A stretch of 64,000 bases of DNA from Paraescarpia echinospica (Eukaryota > Annelida > Polychaeta > Sabellida > Siboglinidae): positions 18,961,746 through 19,025,745 of the forward strand of contig CM034534.1 of the NCBI GenBank assembly GCA_020002185.1. The letters are read 5' to 3'. The notes beneath the pieces are model-generated. The model was not told where the DNA came from and ran no database searches. It worked only from the letters and a program-made list of their open reading frames with translations. Positions 45,001 through 58,785 of the stretch are shown here, in pieces. The position numbers and the translations under genes were made by a program. Positions within the stretch are counted from its first letter, which is position 1. The number at the start of each line of letters is the position of its first letter.

Positions 45001-48000
45001 ATGGAGCACGAAGGTTTGGCACCATTTTCAATTGACCCATTTGACAGTTGTAGCGCTCGCTCGGAGCGCTGGATTCGCCGTTTTGACAACATGATCGTTA
45101 CCAAAGACATTAATGTTGATGGGCGAAAGAAAGTTATGATGATACACTATGCAGCTGATGCCGTCTTTGAACTAAGTGAATCAGAAGGCGTTCTCCCAAG
45201 TGACAATTCACACTAACAAAGGAACAAATTTCCGCATATTGCACGTCAGGGCGGAATGAAGGATACGAAGTATTTACATTTAGACAAGTGCAACAAAACA
45301 CTGGGGAAATTCTGGATCAATTCCATGCGAGTCTACGACTGTTAGCGAAATACTGCAACTTTGAAACAAGAATCGCGAGATAAAGTCTCAGATAATCCAG
45401 AAGTGTCCACTACTAAAGATACGTGATTAAGGGCTGAGTGAAACAGCACTAACCCTGGATCAACTGCTCACGTATGGGCGTATCGTGGAATCTACAATGC
45501 ACCAATCGAAGATAATGGGAAACACTGTTTCTGAAACTGATCAACCTGTCCATGCAGTTTTTTGTATCGCACTTCATGAGGGCGACGAAGCGAAAACAGT
45601 TGCCATCATGGTCGTCAGGTGGCGGGTGGTGTATATGATGGGGAAAGTCATGCCAACAAGCGCCACCAGAGTGGGCCACCGTACCAGGCAAATGCAAGAT
45701 CGGGTCCAGTATGTGGAGGACATCCGCACAATAGGCTTAAGTGTAAAGCCTGGGGCAAGACCTGCCACATGTGTAGCAAGCTAAATCATTTCATAGAGTG
45801 TGTAGACCCATAAGAGTTACGACAGAAGCACATTTCGTGGAAAATGAACCAGTGAATGATTTGTGTGAGGATGCATACAATATGATTTTATACCACACCT
45901 CACGCGAACGCTCAGTAAACATATATATTTGTACTGTGAGCATGGCAGGTACAGAAGTTACCATGGAAGTCGATACAGGAGCTTCAATCTCGTTGATTTC
46001 GGAGAAAGAGTAGACCAGGATAAAAGAGTCAGCCCCACAACTGACCTTGAGTACAAACAATGTACCACGTCTGCGTACCTGTGATGGCAACACAATTCAT
46101 ACCTTAGGACAAGTTCGGCTGGAGATAGACCATAACAACCAGCATCACAACTTGCACGCACTTGTTGTGCCTGGATCTGGACCAAATCTACTAGGACGTG
46201 ACTGGCTGTCGATACTAAAACTGAACTGGGCCACTGTACACCAGGTGGACAGATATCACATTCTGAAACCGTACCAAACAGAGTTCAGTGAAAGATATGG
46301 TACACTCAAAGCAGTCACTGCAAAATTCTGTGTACATGACACAGTGAAACCACGTTACTGCAAACCACGACCTGTACCACTTGTTCTGCTGGCAAAATTA
46401 GAAGCTTTGTTGGATAGCTTACATGAAGAAGGAGTGATTCGTCATTTTGAATATTCGAAATGGGCTGCACGTATTGTACCTGTACTCGAATATACAGGAG
46501 CTGTCACAGTCTGCGGAGATTACCAGGTTAAAATCAACCAAGCTGGCAAAGTGGACATGTACCCAATCCCCAACATAAATTATTTGTTCACAAAACTAAC
46601 GGGTGGTCAACAGTACACAACACTTGACTTAAGCCACGCTTATCAACAAGTTGTACTCGACGAATAGTCGCGTAAGCTCACCACCATCAATACTTCGAAG
46701 GTTTTGTTTGAGTATGTACATCTGCCATACGGAGTTAGTTCATCTCCAGACATATTCCAGATAGACAGTAGTCTATCTGGACGACGTCCTGATGACGGGC
46801 AGAACTCCAGAAGGGTACGATCAACATCTGCAAATGGTGTTGACTAGACTCCAAAACGCAGGGTTACGTCTGAAAAAGAAGAAACATACCTTTCGTCAGA
46901 AGTCATGTCAGTATCTGGGACATGAAATTTACGTGGAACGCATTCACCCGACAAACGAAAAGGTACTCGCCATCGAGAATGCACCTGCACCGCAGAATAT
47001 GCAAGTGTTACGCAGCTACCTGGGACTCATCCACTAATACCACAACTTCCTACGAAACCTGAGCACCATTTTGACTAGACGCTGAAATTAAAATACGTGT
47101 GAAAGACTTATCTTATGCCAGGTACACTGCAAACAGCCACCAAGGTCGCCACTGCGTCCTTGGGAATGGCCAACTCACACCTGGAACCGCATTCACAATG
47201 ACTATGCGGGACCATTTGATGGACGAATGATTCTCATCATAGTAGATGATCACAGCAGATACATCGATGCTCATGTGGTTATGGCAGCAACCACAAGTGC
47301 CACGATCAACAAGCTGAGGCAGACAATTGCAGTTTTGGGACTACCAAACACCATCCTGTCGGACAATGGGAGTTGTTTTTACCAGTGATGAATTTGAACA
47401 GTTCTGTAGAGCAAACGGCATCACACACATGAAAGGCTCACCATACCACCAGGCAAATAATCGGTTGGCAGAGAGAGCAATTCAAACAGTGAAGGCTGGT
47501 TTTATGTAAACCCAGGGTAAAATTGAAGATCAATTATACAATTTCTTGGCCAGGTATCGAGTTACACCGCAAAATACCACTGGTCGGTCTCCGGCAGAAT
47601 TTTTGCTGAAAACACCACCACGTACTTGCTTGGATCTAATACAACCCTCCGCCCAGAACCGAGTTCTTCGGAAGCAGGCATTATGACAAACAGCGACATG
47701 ACGCTCATGCGTCTAAACGCATCTTCAAGGTAGATGCAGTGTGTGGGCCATGAACGTCCAAAGAAAATCCAAATGGATTCCAGGAGTCATCGAAAAGCAA
47801 CTGGGTCCACTGACATTCGAAGCAGTCTGAATGATGGACACACATGGAAGCGTCATCAGAATCACATGAGAGAGAGAGAAGACCAGATGAGAACGAAGTG
47901 GTTAGAAAGGACCAACCATAGACCACTTCATAGGGCCATGTCTCCAGTGCTACCAGGGAGACCGCACTCGACTTCACACACAGTCACCAAAAGTCCGGTT

Positions 48001-48440
48001 GAAATGCTAGAGCCAACTCTTGAAGCCGTGCCAAAACGAGTGATTACAGCAAATCTACTAACTGTTGTAGCAGTTCCTGTGAGAAGGTCCACAAAAGTTG
48101 TGAAACCTCCAGACAAGTAATACTTATAAACTAGCATAGTTGTGAATAGGTGTACGCCGTGCGCTGCCTAACTGTGTTCTAGTGATGTAGTGACAGTAGT
48201 TGCTAGACATATTAATTTGTGTATTATGTTTCTGAGGACATACTTGGACACGTTCCATGTATCATATGTGAAGAACATTACTGGTGATTTGAACACTGAC
48301 GTTACATTCTCTATGAAATAATATAAATAAGAACACGAACTCCTTAAGAGTATTTGTTATTAACAATGTACCTTTAATGTCGTCAGTGCAGAGTGTCACA
48401 TGACTATTAAACTTAAGGGAGAGGAATGTTGTATTATCTT
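45001..48440 (+). mobile_element. Decayed Ty3/gypsy element, block B copy 1
   Basis: Same structure as 14136-17570: gag 45001-45813, protease/RT 45913-47038 (DTGAS; YLDDV at 46773-46787), integrase 47158-48120. Shared stops and the same RNase H deletion. Differences include an extra codon in gag (MMIH instead of MIH) and a G interrupting the T-run at about 47373. Confidence 0.88.
46047..47037 (+). pseudogene. Gypsy protease end and RT, block B copy
   Basis: The 206-residue frame 46047-46667 keeps LLGRDWL, GDYQVKINQAGKVDMYPIPN and LDLSHAYQQV, then a stop. The following frame 46792-47037 carries LRLKKKKHTF and LRSYLGLIH. At the variable positions it is a little closer to the gypsy consensus than block A (MYPIPN instead of MYLIPN; QYLGHE instead of QYQGHE). 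Confidence 0.88.
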
Positions 48441-49074
48441 TACATTTTCCCATGCAGGGATATCTTAGGAGTACACACACACACTCGTGCGCGCCAAGAC
48501 ACAAACACGCGCGCCAACACACACACACGCATGCACGCATGCACGCCATATTAAAAAAAAAGTCGTATAACTTTACGATAATAGCTCCTATGCTTTAACA
48601 TGGGTAAAATTCCCTATCCTTTAACATGGAGAAAATGGCCTATCTTTTGACCCGGGAGTCCCCCTGGTGGAAATCCCTATCCTTTAACATGCGATTTGCA
48701 CCGAGAACGGAATTTCCCGCGCTGGACCACCTATATTACTATTCACACGCATGCACGCCACACGATATGACACATATTCAAATTAGAAATACACCTCAGG
48801 CGGTAACACCATGGAATGATACGATTCAATCATACAAAACACCTTGCAATCCAACTTCCGTCACGAGTTCCCAAAATGAGTAATGTTTATTTACTTCATA
48901 TGTACGTTACCAGAAGGAGCAGGCATTAAAATGTCAAAATCGAAAATGTAGCTCTTAAAAAAACATAATAGCAGTTGTTGCATACAATTACTGGACAAAT
49001 GTATTAAAATAGCTCAGCTAATCACAAAGTTACGACCGTGAATCTCGTCGGCCATTTAATCAGCGTCGACGGCT

Positions 49075-49357
49075 ATGTCATATAACATTGTGCGCTCATT
49101 ATGTATTTGTTCCCCAGCTGCGCCCGTTTTCTTGCAGCTAATAATGTCTAGTTTAATTTTGTCATGGCGCTGTCTCGCATTAACACTGAACAGAAAGTCT
49201 GGAGGCCAGGACACGCAATTAGAAAAGCCGGACGACAACGGAGATAACTCGAATGAGAGAAATGAACGTTGGATTCGCGCCTGGCAGGCGTTTTGTGACA
49301 CTATCACTTTCCACGGGCTACGAAACGTCGCGTAATCAAATAACGTTCGGCGCAGGT
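49075..49357 (+). pseudogene. DEG/ENaC N-terminal exon-like fragment, copy 3
   Basis: Ends RWIRAWQAFCDTITFHGLRNVA and TAA, like copy 2, with the same downstream GTGAGAGG donor. The HG motif is unchanged. Confidence 0.55.
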
Positions 49358-49543
49358 GAGAGGAACACGTATGAGTTAGTGGTCTACTCGTAATGCGTGC
49401 GTCAATCAATGCTCCTTCATTGCCAGATTGCGTGTGACCTAGACCAACGTCAGAAGCGTTGCGTCTGATCTGTAAAAAGTGACTGCACCTTACGGCCGAT
49501 ATATAAAGGCAATACATTAATACACAATACATAACCAACATTG

Positions 49544-50925
49544 CAGGGGCCGACATGTGTTTTGAATGGAGGACCAAAAAAATGATGACGTGAGCTATGC
49601 CAGCGGGCCACACATTAATTACTTAATATCACTTGTCCAATCTTCGTGGAAACTGGTGTATCGTGTTCCGATGTATATATGTAGTAGGCCCTATAGATCT
49701 ATGTAGGCATTCTAGCTCATATGCGCTGAAACTGAACTTACACATTTTGGTAGCGTGTAAATAAACAGTTGTTATTATTATGAAACATCAGTGGCTAATT
49801 TCGAACAATAATTATTAAATACACATTATTTAAAGTCCGCTTTGACGTCATGCTACTGACATTTTAACCAAGTGCTCCACGTCCAAGTGAGCATGGCGTG
49901 TGTGATAGTTCCGCCGGCAAGTGTGTTTGGTTGCAAGAAATACCTCACTCAGTGTCACTGTGAGTACTCAGAGGCACATTATATTTTGCTAGTCTTCTTA
50001 TGCACAGCTTCCGGCGCATCGTCTACTATAACTAGCTGTATAACGAGTAAGTAGGAGCTCCGAGATCTGTAAAACGTTCTACAAACTCCCGTCTCAGCAG
50101 CTCAACAAATGCTTTGAACATGTCCGACATTTCTGGTTCGTTTTCAGGAGTGTTGAAAATGCAACTGTTGTGTTTCCCGCAATAGCAACTTGATCTCGAA
50201 AGTAGAAACGAACCAGAAGATTTCTTTGGTTAAATGTTCTCGTCTGTTATGTTGATAATTCAGCAGATTGAGATGCGTCACTACGTCGACAAGAAATGAA
50301 AACTCGCAGTTGCACCTAGGATCAACGATGTCCGGTAGGCCTTACGTCCGAAAAAGTCTGCCTCACGAAGAAGTTACTTCCATGCTTCAGCTTGTGCACG
50401 CGACCCTGCATAAATGTTTGCATCTGTGATCTTTTTCTTTATTTCATGCTGAGCCCCGCAATATTCTGTAAATTATTTAGATACTGCGTCGAAATTTTTC
50501 AAACCACACCGCCAAATAAATATATCCAACTGCAACCTTCCTGTCGTCCGATGCCATATCTGACGCTAGCAAAATGCTGAGGATCCGTTCCGAAGTCTAT
50601 GACAAGTTAGCTATTTGAAGGCATGAGTCGCAATGCAAGTCCCACGACCAGAATTTGGGTGCAGCAACAAAAGGTTAGGAATCATTGGGATAGATGACGC
50701 AGTGGGCCTGAATAGATTCGAAGTGGCACCTCCATCGTGTCAAACCGTTTCAATCGGCGAAATAAATCCTCTTGCTCTTCCTCTCACTGAAGGAGCACTA
50801 TGCAAATATATATGTTGTCATACCGCGGGCCACATTGTATACAATCTCGCTTTTAGTCTGCGGGCTGCACGGAATAGCTTCGAGGGCCGCATTTGGCCCA
50901 AAGAATCGCAGGTTACCGACCACAG
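49544..50925. mobile_element. Non-autonomous hAT transposon, copy 3
   Basis: Left end CAGGGGCCGACATGTG (diverged after ten bases), right end inverted CTGTGGTCGGTAACCTG. Minus-strand transposase fragment at about 50048-50326. Confidence 0.72.
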
Positions 50926-51353
50926 CTATGTAGGTCTATTAAGTAATATATCGGCTACAGCATCTTCCCTACATCAGATACAGTTGGGGACGGTTTACGT
51001 AATTTACAAAAAGAGAACTTCGATTGTATTAATGCCTATGAATGTTTTACTATGATTTGGTAGTTTCGAACTGTTGTTCGCGACGTTAGTTCGTTTTGTT
51101 TACGATTGTTCCTGTTATAAAATGCGTAAAGCTGTCGGCTGATCATCTGAGGACGGTTTTATGTATTTGTGTGTGTGTGTGCGTTTATTTGTTAACGTGT
51201 TTGTTTATATTTGTGTGTATGCGTTTGGTGTGTGCTTGTGTGCGTGTGTTTGTGTTCGCCTACGTATGCGCCTGTGTCGGTGTGTGCGTGCGTGTTACAT
51301 GTTTATAACTGTCTGATGGGTTGACTGCGTGTTACATGAACACTTGGTTGCTG

Positions 51354-52464
51354 TAAGTATTTTTATTAATCACTTTTTATACATGTAACATTTGCGGGAA
51401 GACACACCTGGAACCGCATTCAAATTGACTATGCGGGACCATTTGTTGTTGAATAAACGTTCATTCATTCATTCATTTGATGGACGAATGATTCTCATCA
51501 TAGTAGATGATCACAGCAGATACTTCGATGCTCATGTGGTTATGGCAGCAACCACAAGTGCCACGATCAACAAGCTGAGGCAGACATTTGCAGTTTTGGG
51601 ACTATCAAACACTATCCTGTCGGACAATGGGAGTTTTTTTTACCGGTGATGAATTTGAACAGTTCTGTAGAGCCAACGGCATCAGACACATGAAAGGCTC
51701 ACCATACCATCAGGCAAATAATCGGTTGGCAGAGAGAGCAATTCAAACAGTGAAGGCTGGTTTTATGTAAACCCAGGGTAAAATTGAAGATCAATTATAC
51801 AATTTCTTGGCCAGGTATCGAGTTACACCGCAAAGTACCACTAGTCGGACTCCGGCAGAATTTGTGCTGGAAACACCACCACGTACTCGGTTGGATCTAA
51901 TACGACCAACCTTCCAGAACCGAATTCTTCGGAAGCAGGTACCGCCATTTCAGAGGGCCATGTCTCCAGTGCTACCAGGGAGACCGCACTTGACTTCAGA
52001 CACAATCACCAACAGTACGGTGGAAATGCTAGAGCCAACCCTTGAAGCAGTGCCAAAACAACTGACTACAGCAACTCTACTAACTGTTGTAGCAGTTCCT
52101 GTGAGCAGGTCCACAAAAGTTGTGAAACCTCCAGACAAGTAATACTTATAAACTAGCACAGTTGTGAATAGGTGTACGCCGTGCGCTGCCTAACTGTATT
52201 GTAGTGAAGTAATGACAGTAGTTGCTAGACATATTAATCTGTGTATTATGTTTCTGAGGACATACTTGGACAAGTTCCATGTATCATATGTGAAGAACAT
52301 TACTGGTGATTTGAACATTGACGTTACATTCTCTATGAGAGAATAAAAATGAGAACACGAACTCCTTGAGAGTATTTGTTATTAACAATGTACCTTTAAT
52401 GTCGTCAGTGCAGAACGTCAAATGACTATTAAACTTAAGGGAGAGGAATGTTGTATTATGTTTA
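51354..52464 (+). mobile_element. Second gypsy copy, block B
   Basis: Counterpart of 20626-21735 with the same internal deletion and the same 34-bp retroposon-tail insert (51446-51479 between CATTTG repeats). One extra T in the T-run near 51635 breaks a frame that is open in block A. Confidence 0.8.
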
Positions 52465-55400
52465 CGGGTTATCGCGTGAGATTCCACCAATTCGACGGAA
52501 TTCCACCATAATAGACGGATTATCGCGTGAGATTCCCTCAAAAAGGGAGCAAAGCAAAGCAAATAGACGGGTTATCGCGTGAGATTCCACCAATTCGACG
52601 GAATTCCACCATAATGGACGGGTTACCGCGTGAGATTCCAACAATTCGACGGAATTCCATCAGAATAGACGGGTTACCGCGTGAGATTCCACAGATTTGA
52701 CGGAATTCCATCAGAATAGACGGGTTATCGCGTGAGATTCCACCAATTCGACGGAATTCTACCGTAATAGACGGGTTATCGCGTGAGATTCCCTCAAAAA
52801 GGGAGCAAAGCAAAGCAAATAGACGGGTTATCGCGTCAAATTCCACCAAAAGGGAGCAAATAGACCGTTTATCGCGTAACATCTCACCTCTTTCAGGCAA
52901 GTCGACAGTTTATCGCGTGACATCTCACCTCTTTCAGGCAATTCGGCAGTTTTTCGCGTGACATCTCACCTCTTTCAGGCAATTCGACAGTTTATCGCGT
53001 GACATCTCACCTCTTTCAGACAATTCGGCAGTTTATCGCGTGACATCTCTACCAAACTTAGCACACGAGACTACGGCCGATACATTGCATGAGACTACGG
53101 ACGAGACATCGCATGAGACTACATGTTCCAAGAAACATTCCGTTCTTTACATTTGAACAATAAACACGTACATGATGAGCTTATGAACTAGTCTACCAGC
53201 TACCAACAAGCCTACATCATCATCATCATCATCACGTGCAGCCTTCCATTACCCAGATTACAAGAGACATTTCACACATCGAGACAACTTGAAACGACAC
53301 AGTATCCTCAGTCGCTGTGCACTGTCGACAAACGCTACACTGCTGAAATCACTTGTCCTGACGCTCACTACGACATCTGTGTAACACCAAACATTTATAC
53401 CAAAGAGTGACAAGAACCAAACTTGTCGGACAAATGAAACACCAACCATTTAGATCAACGAGCGACAAGAACCAAACATCACATACCTTCATGTCAAGAG
53501 ACGACCATCTGTTCGGATTCACATCCAACGAGACGACCATAGGACTCGTGTGAGGTATCGCATCTTTAAACGGAAAACATATGTACATGAAACAGCCGTC
53601 TTTACAACGTAACAATTCTATATTTACAAATAGTGCGAGCGATCAGACACGATACGACCTTCTCGAGAGTCGAAAAAAGAAAGACCAGAATCGTCGGAAG
53701 TATGGTATATACACTAGTTTTCGGCGTCATTTCATTTGTATAACCAATCAGACCGAACGTACATCACGTGACTTCCCTTAACACAAAAACTATGCACGTT
53801 CATGAGAGAGGCGACATTCGACGCCACCAAACGGACACCAATACAATAAGTCAGAGTACTGCCATCTACCAGCCATGATAGATGACAAAGTTGGGGTTAA
53901 TCTCGCGAAAATTTAAACAACCACCAAGATGGTTGTATACATTTTCAGAAAATGTTATGTTTTTGTCCCAAAGGGACAAAACATGAAATTTTCGCGAGAT
54001 TTACCCCAACTTTTTTCTCTATCTAACCAAATTATATATTTTTACCCGCTAGATGGCGCCATGATGTGACGTATTTCTCCGATTATCCACTAGGGGGCGC
54101 TACGCCATAAGTGACGCCGTACCGGAAGTTACTTCACTGTCATGGCAGCCTCTGCTAGGGACGGTACGTTGGAAGTGACGTCGCACCGGAAGTTACTTGA
54201 CGGTCATAGCGGCCTCTACGCTTCCGGTATTCTGGGAAGTGTGTCAACGAATAGAGATCTATCAGGGCCGGCAGATGGCAATACTCTGACTAATTACATT
54301 GGTGTCCGTTGAGTGGCGTCGGGAACCATGATGGTCACCTCTTTGAATGAAGTCCTGTCAGGTGGTTGTCCTTACATGTTATTGACATATTCGTTTTCGA
54401 TCATAGCAATTTTCATATTCGCTTACTATGGCAGCCTCTACTAGGGATGGTACGTCGGAAGTGACGTCGCACCGGAAGTTACTTGACTGTCATGGCGGTA
54501 TCTACGCTTCCGGTATTCCGGGAAGTGTGTCAACGAATAGAGATCTATCATGGCCAGTAGATGGCAATACTCTGACTAATTACATTGGTGTCCGTTGAGT
54601 GGCGTCGGGAACCAAGATGGTCACCTCTTTGAATGAAGTTCTGTCAGGTGGTTGTCCTTACATGTTATTGACATAGTCGTTTTCGATCACAGCAGTTTTC
54701 AAATTCGCTTGCTACGGCAGCCTCTACTAGGGACGCTACGTCGGAAGTGACGTCGCACCGGAAGTTACTTGACTGTCATAGCGGCCTCTATGCTTCCGGT
54801 ATTCCCGGAAGTGTTTCAACGAATAGAGATCTATCATGGCTGGTAGATGGCAATACTCTGACTAATTACACTGGTGTCCGTTGAGTGGCGCCGGATGTCG
54901 CCTCTCTCATGAACGTGCACAGTTTTTGTGTTAAGGGAAGTCACGTGATGTACGTTCGGTCTGATTGGTTATGCAAATGAAATGACGCCGAAAACTAGTG
55001 TATATACCATACTTCCGACGTTTCTGGTCTTTCCTTTTTCGACTCTCGAGAAGGTCGTATCGTGTCTGATCGCTCGCACTATTTGTAAATATAGAATTGT
55101 TACGTTGTAAAGACGGCTGTTTCATATACATATGTTTTCCGTTAAAAGAAGCGATAGCTCATACGAGTCCTATGGTCGTCTCGTTGGATGTGAATCCGAA
55201 CAGATGATCGTCTCTTGACATGAAGGTATGTGATGTTTGGTTCTTGTCGCTCGTTGATCTAAGTGGTTGGTGTTTCGTTTGTCCGACAAGTTTGGTTCTT
55301 GTCATTCTTTGGTATAAGTGTTTGGTGTTACACAGATGTCGTAGTGAGCGTCAGGACAAGTGATTTCTGTAATGTAGCGTTTGTCAATAGTGCACAGCAA

Positions 55401-56558
55401 CTGAGGATACTGTGTCGTTTCAAGTTGTCTCGATGTGTGAAATGTATTTTCTAATCTGGGTACTGGAAGGCTGCACGTGATGATGATGATGATGTAGGCT
55501 TGTTGGTAGCTGGTAGACTAGTTCATAAGGTCATGATGTACATGTTTACTGTTCAAATGTAAAGAACGGAATGGTTCTTGGAACACGTAGTCTCATGCGA
55601 TGTCTCGTCCGTAGTCTCGTGCAGTGTCTCGGCCGTAGTCTCGTGCGTTAAGTTTGGTAGAAATGTCACGCGATAAACTGCCGAATTGTCTGAAAGAGGT
55701 GAGATGTCACGCGATATACTGTCGAATTGCCTGAAAGAGGTGAGATGTCACGCGATAAACTGTCGAATTGCCTGAAAGAGGTGAGATGTCACGTGATAAA
55801 CTGTCAACTTGCCTGAAAGAGGTGAGATGTCACGTGATAAACTGTCAACTTGCCTGAAAGAGGTGAGATGTTACGCGATAACCGGTCTATTTGCTCCCTT
55901 TTGGTTGAATTTGACGCGATAACCCGTCTATTTGCTTTTGCTTTGCTCCCTTTTTGAGGGAATCTCACGCGATAACCCGTCTATTATGGTGGAATTCCTT
56001 CGAATTAGTGGAATCTCACGCGATAACACGTCTATTATGGTGGAATTCCGTCGAATTGGTGAAATCTCACGCGATATCCCGTCTATTCTGATGGAATTCC
56101 GTCGAATCGGTGGAATCTCACGCGGTAACCCGTCTATTCTGATGGAATTCCGTCGAATTGTTGGAATCTCATGCGGTAACCCGTCTATTATGGTGGAATT
56201 CCGTCGAATTGGTGGAATCTCACGCGATAACCCGTCTATTTGCTTTGCTTTGCTCCCTTTTTGAGGGAATCTCACGCGATAACCCGTCTATTATGGTGGA
56301 ATTCCATCGAACTGGTGGAATCTCACTCGATACCCCGTCTATATGCTTTGCTTTGCTCCCTTTTTGAGGGAATCTTACGCGATAACCCGTCTATTATGGT
56401 GGAATTCCGTCGAATTGATGGAATCTCACGCGATAACCCGTCTGTTTGCTTTGGTTTGCTCCCTTTTTGAGGGAATCTCACGCGATAACCCGTCATGCGA
56501 TAACCCGTCGAATTGCTTTGCTTTGCTTCGTTTTGGTGGAATCTCACGTGGTAACCTG
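52465..56558. mobile_element. Foldback-type element, block B (expanded right arm)
   Basis: Left arm 52465-53881, spacer 53882-54831 with the MITE-like insert and 286-bp repeats, right arm 54832-56558. The right arm is about 410 bp longer than in block A because it holds about eight more 51-bp units; the left arms are the same length. Otherwise nearly identical. Confidence 0.7.
55925..56545 (-). repeat. Expanded 51-bp array in the block B right arm
   Basis: About a dozen units of the GGGTTATCGCGTGAGATTCC family in reverse orientation, alternating ATTCGACGGAATTCC and GGGAGCAAAGCAAAG halves. Long frames stay open on both strands because of the 17-codon period. Confidence 0.93.
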
Positions 56559-56774
56559 TTAAGTTTAATGTTTTAGTATTTCGTTTGTCCGACAAATTTG
56601 GTTCTTGTCGCTCGTTGGTCTTAGTTTGGTTAAGTAAAGACACAGAATAAGGTTGGCACAGTTTATTCGTGAACAACACAAACGTATTTACATGTCACTC
56701 TCCATAACTACAAGAACCAGAGACTACACATTGATACAGAGTCTTTCAAAGTTTAATCGTGTACAAAATAATAT

Positions 56775-56960
56775 ACAGGGACGCCATTTTGACGGAAGTA
56801 AACAAAAACACAGGGAAGCTATTTTGACGGAAGTAAACATACACAGCGGCACTATTTTAACGGAAGTAAACAAAGTACATGTAAACTATATATAGGGACA
56901 CCATTTTAGCGGAAGTAAACATACACAGGGGTGTCATTTTAACGGAAGTAAACACACAAT
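56775..56960 (+). repeat. CATTTT-n-ACGGAAGTAAACA repeat, block B
   Basis: Copy of 25641-25825. The first unit keeps GACGGAAGTAAACA where block A has GTCGGAAGTAAAAA. Confidence 0.75.
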
Positions 56961-57614
56961 TGTCCGGGTGTCAAGTCGGCTAGTTTAAGATGTGCGTCTA
57001 ACAAAATAGTCAACCAGTCTTTATTCATTGTACTCAAATTGTATCTATGTAGATCTCTATGAGTCCATTTTCGGTTACCAATGCCAGGTTATTATTTTAC
57101 TCTGCAGTCCGTACTTGAATTTTCTAATCTACCGTCTGCGCATGTGTAGTTTGTACTCTGAAGTCGGTGATCTTTCGGCACGCCTACGTGATCATTATGT
57201 ACTGTTCTACAATCCATAGTCGTTCGGCACACCCACGTGATCTTTATGTTCCATCGAATTGGTATAAAAAGAAATTATACACAGGTGCCTTATTTTATTC
57301 ATTCTCGTCAGATACGTTGGTTATCAGGACGTGAGATGTCACGACTTATTTTGCGCCTTTTACTGCTCCTTTTGGAACCCCTCTGACCGTTCGTCCGTCT
57401 CGTCACCTACGTCGATTGATTGGAAGTGAGATGTCACGGCTTACTTCGCGCCCTTTGGTGCTGCTTTTGGAGGCATTTCCTTCTGTTGCTGCTGTGGTAC
57501 CATCACCCGTTGTTGCTGATTTTGGAGACCTTCTTGGTACCTTGAAGTTCGTGCCTGCTGCTGTTGTTCTTGCTGAACCTGCAGTTGCTTTTGGAGATTT
57601 AATATAATTTAAAT

Positions 57615-57690
57615 GGTTCTTTTCAGAACCAATCACCTATGCTGTTGTTTTTGAAGGTGTATTTTAATTTAAACGGTTCTTTTCAGAGCC
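57615..57690 (+). promoter_or_regulatory. Pair of histone-type stem-loops, block B unit 1
   Basis: GGTTCTTTTCAGAACC at 57615-57630 and GGTTCTTTTCAGAGCC at 57675-57690, the latter followed by ACAAAAGAGT. Confidence 0.68.
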
Positions 57691-58555
57691 ATCCATCTTC
57701 TCACAAAAGAGTTTTAACTACTATGTTGGTATTGATACAAAGTCTGATAAGTACAAATGTCGTATGTTAGCTTATGTTACAGGTCAAATGACCAAAATAC
57801 TACGTAAATAGTTGGTAGTTTTAGTGTTTTAGCAGATAAGTAACTGTTTTATAATTCCCTATGACTTAACACGAGACAAATACCCGGATGTTTTTCCAAT
57901 ACACAGACCATTCGTTATCAATTTATACTGATTTATACCGGTTAGTTGTGTCAGTGTTCGATATAGTTCTTACAAATGTTGGCTAACAAAATCACTATGA
58001 TAGCTTTGACGTTATACACGACGTACGCGCGCACTCGCGCCCGCAGCAAACAAACAAGTTCAGACATGTCTCCAGGATACATTTGCACACAGTAGCGTCG
58101 GTATTGTAGTGTGTTGACAAAATTAGCAAAGAAAACTTCCAATTCAAATCAGTTTGGAACCAGTTGGCTTATAGTACGATGAGTCTGTGTTGAAAGCTGG
58201 TTTTACTCTGCAGTCCATTTTCTAATCTACCGTCTGCGCATGTGCAGTTTGTACTCTGAAGTCGGTAATCTTTCGGCACGCCCACGTGACCTTTCGGCAC
58301 ATTCACTAACTATATATCCTACAGTCCATCATATTTCGGCACACCCACGTGACCTTTATGTTCCATCGAACTGCTATGAAAAGAAATTATACACATTACC
58401 AGGTGCCTCATTTTATTTGTTCTCGTTCGTCTCGTCACAGCTTATTTCGTACATTTTGCGGGTGTTTTTGGAGGTATTTTCTCCAAAATCAACAACAGCG
58501 GATGATGGTACCGCAGCAGCAACAGAAGGAAATGAAGATTTAATATAATTTAAAC

Positions 58556-58631
58556 GGTTCTTTTCAGAACCAATCGTCTTTGCTGTTGTTTTTGAAGGTT
58601 TGTTTTAATTTAAACGGTTCTTTTCAGAGCC
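58556..58631 (+). promoter_or_regulatory. Pair of histone-type stem-loops, block B unit 2
   Basis: GGTTCTTTTCAGAACC at 58556-58571 and GGTTCTTTTCAGAGCC at 58616-58631, with the same AAAC and AACC flanks and downstream ACAAAAGAGT. Confidence 0.68.
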
Positions 58632-58785
58632 AACCATCATCTCACAAAAGAGTATTAACTATTTCTGTATTGATACAAAGTCTGGTAAGTACAAATGTGG
58701 TATGTTAGCTAATGTTACAGGTCAAAGGGTTATACCGGTTTGTTTATAGCCAGTGTTCGATATAGTTCTTACAAATGATAGCTAA

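Larger units (their letters stand above)
48582..51353. repeat. Segment R, block B first copy
   Basis: Matches 17711-20625 with about 161 bp of the TATCCTTTAACATGG minisatellite missing. Confidence 0.8.
57098..58785 (+). repeat. Tandem 'histone stem-loop' units, block B
   Basis: Copies of 25960-27660 with the same inverted A/T/K-rich fragment in unit 1 (57442-57607) and sense fragment in unit 2 (58475-58548). Small deletions near 57283 and 58215. Confidence 0.7.
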
